Shown piece after piece: positions 57,478 to 64,000 of a DNA stretch of 64,000 bases. Under the pieces are notes generated by a model. It had not been told where the DNA came from. It saw nothing but the letters and a program-made list of their open reading frames with translations, and did not search any database. The DNA lies in contig NZ_OY762015.1 in assembly GCF_963665055.1 (NCBI RefSeq), forward strand, positions 1,408,501 through 1,472,500, in the 5' to 3' direction. How positions within the stretch are numbered: position 1 is the stretch's first letter; each line of letters starts with the position of its first letter. The stretch comes from an uncultured Methanobacterium sp. (GTDB taxonomy: Archaea > Methanobacteriota > Methanobacteria > Methanobacteriales > Methanobacteriaceae). Both the position numbers and the translations under genes were made by a program.

Positions 57478-57852
57478 TTAAACTTTTCCTAGTTCAAAAT
57501 GTGCCTGGAGTTGAGGAAAACTCAGATCATTGATAGTCTTAACATCTAATGGTTTTCCAATGGTTTTTTTATCTGAAACTCTGAAAGAAGCTTTTATGTG
57601 AACCAGTTCATCACTTACATCCACTAGAACATCCACATTAGAAAGGCATTTAAGCGAATTTTTATCGATGCTTAATAGTTTCGAAGCGCCTAAAATTTCA
57701 ATAGCCCTCGGAATGTAATCTTCATCAAAATCAAGGATAATATTGGAGGTAACTTCTAACGATTCTTTATAGTTGTGATTTTCAGCTGCATAAATAAATA
57801 AAGAATCATTTGAAGCATCATAATCCTGTTTCATTTTGATTTCTTTAATCAT
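57478..57852 (-). CDS. DUF2283-family protein, putative antitoxin-like partner
   Basis: This 124-residue protein begins IKEIKMKQDYDASNDSLFIYAAENHNY, the DUF2283 pattern (YD...DSLYI...), then SNIILDFDEDYIPRAIEILGASKLL. A second half of about 60 residues (FRVSDKKTIGKPLDVKTIND) is longer than the usual single domain. GGGTG seven bases upstream supports the ATG at 57852. Its start overlaps the end of the frameshifted DUF4258 frame by eight bases. DUF4258-DUF2283 neighbours are common in prokaryotes and are suspected toxin-antitoxin-like pairs; that role is inferred. Confidence 0.75.
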   Translation of the reverse strand: MIKEIKMKQDYDASNDSLFIYAAENHNYKESLEVTSNIILDFDEDYIPRAIEILGASKLLSIDKNSLKCLSNVDVLVDVSDELVHIKASFRVSDKKTIGKPLDVKTINDLSFPQLQAHFELGKV

Positions 57853-58113
57853 CTTCACGCACCCTGCGTTTAACACTCTGTTCATAAATTGTCACTACCC
57901 GTATATCACATTTGGGATAATAATTGAAGACAATGATAATTACTAAATCATATTTTAAGTCTTTATAAGGATGTTGTAAAATATTTGAAATTTATTAGAG
58001 CTTTGTTTTAAAATTCCCATAATTTCTTCATTAATTAAACAGTTTTTGATAGATTGCTCCGTTAATTCCCGCTCATAAATCCTTAAAATAGCATGATTAG
58101 TATTGCTAATCAT
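57845..58113 (-). pseudogene. DUF4258-family gene interrupted by a one-base frameshift
   Basis: The minus strand from ATG 58113 encodes SNTNHAILRIYERELTEQSI, the DUF4258 start, but stops after 52 codons. A second frame begins YKDLKYDLVIIIVF and continues to IRVVTIYEQSVKRRVRE, ending TAA at 57847-57845; this is the DUF4258 C-terminal half with its VVTIY strand. Adding one A to the AA at 57967-57968 on the plus strand (CTT to CTTT in the mRNA sense) joins the halves into an 89-residue protein. An alternative ATG lies at 58170. The cause could be real mutation, sequencing error or programmed frameshifting. Confidence 0.7.
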
Positions 58114-58216
58114 TTGGTTTGAAATGATTGATAAACAGGATACAACATTACCAATGGTAACGTTAAACATTACATTAAATATTAAATTTATCCTAAAGTA
58201 TTACTCCAAGAAATGA

Positions 58217-58924
58217 TCACCTATCACCAGAAAGATAAAATGCAGAACTCATCATTTTCTCCCGCACATCTGGAATAAAACCCTCTAAAAATTCTAACAT
58301 ATCCCTGGGAAGCCCAGCATTAGGTTCAAAGTTACAATTTAAACCTTCAATATTTACCCATGATTCTATCCACGATGTTGGAACATTACTAAGGGGATAA
58401 ATCATTTTTATGGCATTTTTCTTAGAATGAGCACTTAAAATATCCAAATTCTCACCGTTAAACATGGTTTCCAGTATGTGTTCAACTTCCCCATCAAGAG
58501 TTAACGGCAGGGCAATTGAATCCATATTCAGTTCTGATTTTTTTTCCTGAAGTTTCAGTTCATTCCACCTGCCCACATCATCATTCTGAAGGAGTAATTC
58601 CACCCCATACTTTCGGGTGTAAGGCTCCAAGACCGTATAGAGTGTCAGGTTTGCACAGTTTGAAGGGTTGGACAGGATTATCCTATCATGGGGACTCAAT
58701 GCATTTTTGAGTACGCGGGATGCGCGGCTACATATCTTCTGGAACACTTTAGAACGCCTTACATCAAAATTAGGGAATTCTTCTAGGAATATCTCCTCTT
58801 TTTTGCGTGAAAACCGGGATAACTTCAGATTATTAACGTAAACCTTTTCATCAACTATGCTAATGAACCTGGTTTCCACACCGTTTTTCTGGAGGAATCT
58901 GACCACTTCTTGTTTCATTGTCAT
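58217..58924 (-). CDS. Conserved-looking hypothetical protein, 235 aa
   Basis: This soluble protein begins with an N-terminal region FLQKNGVETRFISIVDEKVYVNNLKLSRFSRKKEE. A Rossmann-like segment then reads ALSPHDRIILSNPSNCANLTL and continues to EPYTRKYGVELLL. The position of that segment recalls the PP-loop of tRNA-thiolation ATPases, but the SGGxDS signature is replaced by SNPSNC, so ATP pyrophosphatase activity is doubtful. The rest (SNVPTSWIESWVNIEGLNC) is unfamiliar. The AGGTTGA upstream weakly supports the ATG at 58924. Confidence 0.6.
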   Translation of the reverse strand: MTMKQEVVRFLQKNGVETRFISIVDEKVYVNNLKLSRFSRKKEEIFLEEFPNFDVRRSKVFQKICSRASRVLKNALSPHDRIILSNPSNCANLTLYTVLEPYTRKYGVELLLQNDDVGRWNELKLQEKKSELNMDSIALPLTLDGEVEHILETMFNGENLDILSAHSKKNAIKMIYPLSNVPTSWIESWVNIEGLNCNFEPNAGLPRDMLEFLEGFIPDVREKMMSSAFYLSGDR

Positions 58925-59098
58925 GACTTTTTCAACCTTTAATTATCATCTAAAGTGGAATTAAGGTAAGTATATAGTAACATTAAGTTAATTAGGTAAA
59001 ATTAAGTTTGGGTAAGATTAAGTTAATGAGTTTTTTATTAAGGAGATCAGATAAACTTATACTAAAACAATGTGGAAACACTTGTAGAGGGGCTTGTT

Positions 59099-60031
59099 AT
59101 GTTCAAAATCTTCGGTCGTAAATCAGAAAAAGAAGGGGAAAGGGAATTTCTGGAAATAGAAGTAACTGAACCGGTGGACTGTCTGGCAGATTTTACATTC
59201 AACTTTCACTGGCAGCACAAGGGAGAAAAACTGGATCCCACATGGGAAATCCCTGGAAACGATTTAACCTTTGGTGAAGTGGTGGAGCACCTTAAAAATA
59301 ACGGTAACGTGCGGATTAATGGTGATGCAGGTCACCGTCTAGCCAGTAGCATGGGTGTGGACCTACAGTACTTTGGAGGAAGTGGAAAAGATATTCCTGT
59401 AGGGGATATTTATGTGGAAGGAGATGTTGACACCCGTATGGGCATCAGCATTACCCGTGGCAGCATCTATGTTAAAGGGAAAATAAAAGAACCAATGGGG
59501 AATATGGTTGAGGTAAAGTCCAGCCAAAAAAGTTACCGGCAGTTTAGAAGCATAACTGATATTGTGACCCATGGACTGGAGGGGGATAAACTGGTGGGCT
59601 GCCATTTTACAGGGAAAAGATTCATAATTGATGATGGTACAGTTAAGGACACTGTAGGTGCCCGTCTAGATAGTGATGTGGATATAATTAAACAGGGAAA
59701 TGTTGATCTATCCACCGGGATACTCATGCGCAAAGGTACCACCAGAATAAATGGAAATGCAGGAAAAAACACCGGTGCACTCCTAAATGGGGGCACAATT
59801 ATCATCAATGGTGATACTGATGATTTTACAGCCATTGACATGATTAAAGGAACTATCATTGTTAATGGGAATGCTGGTAAATTTTTAGCTGCCAACAAAA
59901 AAAATGGAATTATTCTGGCTAAAAATGGAAATCCCATACCCCCGGTAGATGAAAAACCCCTACAGAGTGAAGATCAACAGTTACTCATTAATCAGGGTTT
60001 CAATCCCGCTGGCTTTAAGAAGTTTGAGTAA
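59099..60031 (+). CDS. GXGXG-motif protein related to FwdC/GltB C-terminal domains
   Basis: The 310-residue product is dominated by a right-handed beta-helix of glycine-spaced turns: GNVRINGDAGHRLASSMG, GDIYVEGDVDTRMGISITRG, GTTRINGNAGKNTGALLNGG, and on to GTIIVNGNAGKFLAANKKNG. This is the GXGXG fold of glutamate synthase alpha C-terminus and formylmethanofuran dehydrogenase subunit C. As a stand-alone protein with a basic leader (FKIFGRKSEKEGE), it is not clearly either enzyme's subunit. GAGGGG supports the ATG at 59099. Confidence 0.75.
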   Translation: MFKIFGRKSEKEGEREFLEIEVTEPVDCLADFTFNFHWQHKGEKLDPTWEIPGNDLTFGEVVEHLKNNGNVRINGDAGHRLASSMGVDLQYFGGSGKDIPVGDIYVEGDVDTRMGISITRGSIYVKGKIKEPMGNMVEVKSSQKSYRQFRSITDIVTHGLEGDKLVGCHFTGKRFIIDDGTVKDTVGARLDSDVDIIKQGNVDLSTGILMRKGTTRINGNAGKNTGALLNGGTIIINGDTDDFTAIDMIKGTIIVNGNAGKFLAANKKNGIILAKNGNPIPPVDEKPLQSEDQQLLINQGFNPAGFKKFE

Positions 60032-60111
60032 ATATTTAGCCTCATTGAATGAACACCCTACCTCTTGGAATAAACATTTCTCACCACTTATCAAATTTTA
60101 AAAATCCGAAA

Positions 60112-60143
60112 ACTTTTATAAATATCCCAATCATCTTTAGTTT
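60112..60143 (+). promoter_or_regulatory. TATA box giving a probable leaderless DedA transcript
   Basis: CTTTTATAAATAT at about 60113-60125 is a good archaeal TATA box. Its centre is about 25 bp before the DedA ATG at 60144, which matches the usual TATA-to-start distance, and no ribosome-binding site lies between. The mRNA probably begins at or next to the start codon. Confidence 0.6.
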
Positions 60144-60761
60144 ATGGTAGGAATAGTAGAATTTGTAAGTAGTACAGCTATTTATCTCATTGAAATCCTT
60201 GGTTACTGGGGCATCTTCCTGGGCATGACCATAGAAAGTGCCTGCATCCCTTTACCCAGCGAAATTATAATGACCTTCGCTGGATACGTAGTTTATGAAG
60301 GAAAAATGGCCTTTTGGGGTGTGGTCCTTGTAGGAACCCTTGGAAATTTAGTGGGGTCCCTAATCGCTTATTACGTTGGATGGTGGGGTGGAAGGCCTCT
60401 GCTTGAAAAGTACGGTAAATACATCCTGATAACTCATAATAAATTGAATCTGGCAGATGAATGGTTCGAAAAATATGGACATGAAGCCGTGCTCATTAGC
60501 AGATTACTTCCTGGTTTAAGAACGTTCATATCCCTACCCGCTGGAATTACCCATATGAACCTGAAAAAGTTCATTTTATACACAGTTATTGGATCACTAC
60601 CCTGGTGTTTTGTTCTAACTTACATTGGAGTACTCATGGGACCAAATTGGACCACTATAGAAAGCTATTTCCATTACCTTGACATTTTAGTTGGAATTGG
60701 AGTAGTGGCATTCATCGCCTACATCATCTACCATTACCATGGAAAAGAACACGTCGACTAA
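60144..60761 (+). CDS. DedA-family membrane protein
   Basis: This 205-residue protein has about five hydrophobic segments. The family signature includes MTIESACIPLPSEIIMTFAGYVVYEG (about 28-53), GNLVGSLIAYYVGWWGGRPLLEKYGKY, and ISRLLPGLRTFISLPAGITHMNLKKFI (about 119-145) with the conserved Arg and Gly residues. DedA proteins act in lipid-carrier recycling and membrane homeostasis. It appears to be translated from a leaderless message. Confidence 0.92.
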   Translation: MVGIVEFVSSTAIYLIEILGYWGIFLGMTIESACIPLPSEIIMTFAGYVVYEGKMAFWGVVLVGTLGNLVGSLIAYYVGWWGGRPLLEKYGKYILITHNKLNLADEWFEKYGHEAVLISRLLPGLRTFISLPAGITHMNLKKFILYTVIGSLPWCFVLTYIGVLMGPNWTTIESYFHYLDILVGIGVVAFIAYIIYHYHGKEHVD

Positions 60762-61015
60762 ATTAAGCACCTCAATTAGTGATGCACGTGAAGAATGAGG
60801 AACTAATAACCTTAAAATAACATTTTACCTATAATAACATTTTTAATTTTATTCATTATTTTTAAATAATTCTCTTTCAACCATTACAGGAACTAAAATA
60901 CCTGAAAATAAATTACAGTTAACATTAATTATAGATTACATTTATATACTAGATTCACTACTATTAATCGCTGATTAAAAAAACTATAAGGAAATAGATT
61001 AGGCAGGTGTATAAA

Positions 61016-61972
61016 TTGAGAAGATTTTTGCTAACATTACGGATATGGTTAGCTACTGCACTGTTATTTGGTATACTTTACGCCATAATAACCGTAATTT
61101 GCACATACCTGGGCTTTGGAACCCCATTAATATTCGCCATAATGGCAGTGGTAGTTGTATTTGCCCAGTACATGTTAGGGCCCAAGATGGTGGAGGCTGT
61201 AATGCATGTGCATTACGTCTCACCCCAGGAAGCACCCAACCTGCACGCCATGATTGATGAACTGGCCATGAATGCAGGGATTCCCAAACCCAAAGTTGGA
61301 ATCGCAGAAACAGGCATCCCCAATGCCTTTGCATTTGGTAGAACTAAAGGTGATGGGAGAGTCTGTGTCACTAGGGGTATTCTGAACCTTCTGGATGAAG
61401 AGGAATTAAAAGCCGTCCTAGGACACGAGATCAGTCACATACGCCACAATGACATGGCAGTAATGACCCTTATCAGTGTGGTTCCCCTTATCTGTTACTG
61501 GATATTTATTAGCACGCTATTCGGTGGAAACAGGGATAGTGATGCTGGAGCAATTGGAGCAGTTGCACTGGTAGGATACTTACTGGGCCAGCTACTGGTC
61601 TTATTCGTGAGCAGGGTCAGAGAATACTATGCAGATGAAGGAAGTGTGGAGATAGGTGGTAAACCTCACAAACTAGCCAGTGCACTTTACAAACTGGTCT
61701 ATGGATCAGTTAATCTGGACAAACGAGCGGTTAAAGAAGTAGAAGGAGTTAAAGCCTTCTTTGTCAATGACATCTCCGATGCACAGAATGAAATAAGTGA
61801 CCTCAGGCAGCTGGATACAGATATGGATGGAGTTATCAGTGAAAGAGAACTAGCAGAACTTCGTAACATGGACACCAACATAGGCACTGGTAGTAAAATC
61901 ATGGAATTACTATCCACCCATCCCAACATGGTGAAAAGGATCAAACGCTTAGCTGAGCTAAGTGATACCTGA
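61016..61972 (+). CDS. htpX: HtpX-type M48 membrane metalloprotease with EF-hand loop
   Basis: This 318-residue protease has two N-terminal helices (about 8-50), NAGIPKPKVGIAETGIPNAFAFGR, the zinc site LGHEISHIRHND (about 136-147), two more helices and SRVREYYADEGSVEIGG with the third ligand. HtpX degrades misfolded membrane proteins. Within the C-terminal domain the loop DTDMDGVISERE (about 266-277) matches the canonical EF-hand calcium loop at all key positions. AGGTG spaces the TTG at 61016 well; the in-frame GTG at 61007 overlaps that site. Confidence 0.9.
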   Translation: MRRFLLTLRIWLATALLFGILYAIITVICTYLGFGTPLIFAIMAVVVVFAQYMLGPKMVEAVMHVHYVSPQEAPNLHAMIDELAMNAGIPKPKVGIAETGIPNAFAFGRTKGDGRVCVTRGILNLLDEEELKAVLGHEISHIRHNDMAVMTLISVVPLICYWIFISTLFGGNRDSDAGAIGAVALVGYLLGQLLVLFVSRVREYYADEGSVEIGGKPHKLASALYKLVYGSVNLDKRAVKEVEGVKAFFVNDISDAQNEISDLRQLDTDMDGVISERELAELRNMDTNIGTGSKIMELLSTHPNMVKRIKRLAELSDT

Positions 61973-62378
61973 TCACTACTCTCCTTTTTTATTTACTGCA
62001 TTTACCTTTTTTAGTTATTCGTTAATGGTATAATTGGCATACAATGAATTTAATCGATCTGATAAGCTTAATTCATAATTTAAGTCCCTGATTTTAATTG
62101 AAGAAAAAAGATCACCTAAAAATCATTCAAATTCTAATTTTCAGAGTACTTATCTTAAAATAATTAAATAACATCTGTTTGTAGATTAAAATCTGTTTGT
62201 AGATTAAAATCTGTTTGTAGATTAAAATCTGTTTGTAGATTAAAAAGATATTTGTACCTTGAGCAGCTTTTTTTAGATTAAAAAATTTTGATTATATATT
62301 AAAAAGCAGTTTGTGGACTAAAAAGCGGTTTGTTGATTAAAGAGATTATAAAAATAAAAAAAGAATAAATTAATTTAC
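61973..62378. repeat. Intergenic gap with an 18-bp tandem repeat
   Basis: Four perfect copies of ATCTGTTTGTAGATTAAA occupy 62173-62244. Diverged relatives follow at about 62303-62340 (AGCAGTTTGTGGACTAAA and AGCGGTTTGTTGATTAAA). They lie between the convergent htpX and S26 peptidase genes. No coding signal is present. Confidence 0.9.
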
Positions 62379-63020
62379 TTAATAAACTTTGACTACACCT
62401 ATCACGTTGGTTTTAGGTAGCCATGTGTTCAGTGGTGTTTTAGTAACGGTCACTACCTGAGACACACCATTTACAACTCGAGTCTCGCTGCTGACATCCA
62501 CATTATGGTTGTCGCTGGTAAGGTAAACCTGAGAGCCATTGATCTGGGATACTCTTTTTACTATGAGGTGGTATTCAGGATGATGGGCCACCACTATATC
62601 TCCCACCTTAAAATCACTGGTTTTAAGCACAACGATGTCCTGCCCATCTTTCAGGGTGGGTACCATAGATGTTCCCCTGACTGTGGCAGGCATTGGGAGC
62701 TGATTATCCCCAAATTGGGATGTAACTTTCACAGTTACAGTGAAATTATATTTACTGGCAATATTCTGCATGTCAGTTTGGATAGACCCTAAACTACTAT
62801 CCGAATCCTCCACATCTGTTAGGGCTTTGGTTTTCATCTCTTCCCGCATCGCAGGAGGAACTGAAACTAACCATGAGAATGATTGGACCGATACTTCTGT
62901 ACCATTGGTGGCGTTGACGGTGATTTCGGCGACGTTATGATTACCGAAGAGGAAAAATGCAGATCCTACTACTGCCACCAGCATCAATAACCCAATAATA
63001 ATTCCAAGTTTATGTTTCAC
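62379..63020 (-). CDS. S24/S26-type signal peptidase-like membrane protein
   Basis: This 213-residue protein has one N-terminal anchor helix (about 5-25), a non-conserved outer region (26-105) and a peptidase core. RGTSMVPTLKDGQDIVVLK (about 115-133) carries the catalytic Ser. VGDIVVAHHPEYHLIVKRV (about 139-157) holds a Lys in the place of the bacterial signal-peptidase base, and LTSDNHN follows. It is not the standard archaeal Sec11, which uses His. It starts directly upstream of nothing on its strand but follows aroD by zero bases (aroD stop, then ATG), so the two are one operon. Confidence 0.8.
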   Translation of the reverse strand: MKHKLGIIIGLLMLVAVVGSAFFLFGNHNVAEITVNATNGTEVSVQSFSWLVSVPPAMREEMKTKALTDVEDSDSSLGSIQTDMQNIASKYNFTVTVKVTSQFGDNQLPMPATVRGTSMVPTLKDGQDIVVLKTSDFKVGDIVVAHHPEYHLIVKRVSQINGSQVYLTSDNHNVDVSSETRVVNGVSQVVTVTKTPLNTWLPKTNVIGVVKVY

Positions 63021-63701
63021 TTAAGCGCCACCATCCATCAGCCTATCAATTATTTCTTGGGTATTTTTAACATCCAGCTGTCCTGGTGCAGATTCACCGC
63101 CTAAAGAGGCGTAAGTAATGGGAGATCCCAATAGAGGTGCTACAACACGAGTATATCGTCCCAGTTCCCCCATTGCTATTCCAATGGTGTTATCTTCCCT
63201 GTTGACCACTTCTAGTACGTTAAGAGTGTCCTGCATATTCTGAGGCATTACTGCGAATTTGGCTATGTTTCCCAGTTCTTTTTCTTTATTTACAATCTCC
63301 AGAAGTTCATTTAAATAAGGTGCTTTCTGGAAATCATGGAAGGATATTATAGTGGATTTGGATGCTTGAATAACTCTGGAACGGTATTTTGAATCTGTTT
63401 GAAGTTCTATATCCACATAATCTGCATGATCAGCAACTTCCACCAATATTCCCGTTCTTTCATCTTCAGACCCCATGAAATATCCTCCTTCTTCTCTCAT
63501 TCGGTTGGTGGCAATCAGGGGGTAGTTTATTTCTTCCATCAGATGGATGACACTTTGAGGATCAGTGTCCAGAAGAGCATCTATCCGAAGCTCCACCAGG
63601 TCTGCCCCTGCACCTATGGCTTCACTGGCAACATTTAAAACAGTTTTCCTGTCTTTCTGGAGTATTGGAACACAAATTAAAGGTTTCAAAATCATTGGCA
63701 T
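63021..63701 (-). CDS. aroD: 3-Dehydroquinate dehydratase, type I
   Basis: This 226-residue TIM-barrel enzyme has LICVPILQKDRKTV at the start, ADLVELRIDALLD (about 35-47), TIISFHDFQ with catalytic His (about 116-124) and NIAKFAVMP with the Schiff-base Lys (about 145-153). It dehydrates 3-dehydroquinate in the shikimate pathway. Either ATG 63701 or 63695 could be the start behind GGATGTGA. The S26 peptidase gene follows without a gap. Confidence 0.93.
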   Translation of the reverse strand: MPMILKPLICVPILQKDRKTVLNVASEAIGAGADLVELRIDALLDTDPQSVIHLMEEINYPLIATNRMREEGGYFMGSEDERTGILVEVADHADYVDIELQTDSKYRSRVIQASKSTIISFHDFQKAPYLNELLEIVNKEKELGNIAKFAVMPQNMQDTLNVLEVVNREDNTIGIAMGELGRYTRVVAPLLGSPITYASLGGESAPGQLDVKNTQEIIDRLMDGGA

Positions 63702-64000
63702 TCACATCCGGAAGATATAATTAATGACAAATAGGTATTAATGCATATGCATCCCAGTCTACTGAAATGAGATTAAAATATTCAGTGACATGTTATTTAT
63801 TATCTGTCTATCTTACTAAAAAATATTTGTGAATAGTGCAAATGGTATTAAAATTGTATAAAATTTTTGAATATTTAACCAGAATTAACAAGTATTGTAT
63901 AATAACACGGATTAAACACAAATTGGAGAATTAACATGAACTAAACATGGATGGGGAAATTAAAATGGATTGAACATAGATCAGACAATTTAAATGAATC
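63702..64000. other. Terminal AT-rich region, no gene seen
   Basis: The last 299 bases lie upstream of aroD. From about 63905 to 64000 there are diverged copies of AACATGGATNRRGNAATTAA-like sequence, another degenerate repeat. No complete gene is evident. Confidence 0.4.

Overview
The window looks like chromosome from a methanogenic archaeon of the order Methanobacteriales, most likely a mesophilic Methanobacterium-like species. The evidence is a thiol:fumarate reductase B subunit (tfrB), a 2-phosphoglycerate kinase of the cyclic 2,3-diphosphoglycerate pathway, archaeal replication factor C small and large subunits, archaeal-type glycyl-tRNA synthetase, MTH865-family and DUF2226-family proteins, a group 3-type [NiFe] hydrogenase, and AT-rich DNA with GGTGAT/GGAG ribosome-binding sites and frequent TTG/GTG starts. 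I see no rRNA, tRNA, CRISPR array, phage or transposase gene.

Layout. 1-7.7 kb: end of a symporter accessory gene, a 15-bp minisatellite, a GT-C glycosyltransferase with a sequon-rich insert, a secreted BPL_N protein, a small wHTH/membrane pair and a PAS histidine kinase. 7.7-20.8 kb: an accessory-looking stretch with a LigB-type dioxygenase, FAD oxidoreductase, NTF2-like protein, SulP transporter, ArsR-like regulator divergent from an MTH865 gene, small membrane proteins, a GNAT, an alpha/beta hydrolase and an MBL hydrolase; degenerate hairpin repeats flank the GNAT. 20.9-35.6 kb: metabolic genes, with a sodium symporter, phenylacetate-CoA ligase and ACT protein facing iorBA, then tfrB, trmJ, dcd, glyS and a TatD-type hydrolase.

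35.8-41 kb is a cell-division/positioning neighbourhood: a MinD paralogue with a P-loop Lys-to-Arg change, a canonical MinD, a DUF2226 protein with an acidic linker, SepF and a translationally coupled DUF1611 protein, with a roadblock gene divergent. 41-48 kb: 2-phosphoglycerate kinase, ZPR1 protein, a divergent acidic-tailed histone-fold candidate, nadC, RNase Z, MscS and a sortase. 48.5-51.8 kb: an operon of a two-cluster ferredoxin, a V4R-like protein and [NiFe] hydrogenase small and large subunits, preceded by nested inverted repeats and followed by a hairpin. 52-56 kb: a roadblock/acidic-repeat protein followed by rfcS-rfcL. 56.7-64 kb: a beta-helix surface protein, a DUF4258/DUF2283 pair whose DUF4258 member carries a one-base frameshift, a GXGXG protein, DedA, an HtpX protease with an EF-hand loop, an S26 peptidase and aroD.

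A recurring feature is short tandem duplications (15-48 bp units) in many intergenic gaps and in two acidic linkers. Functional calls come from recognising motifs in translated sequence; no database search was run.
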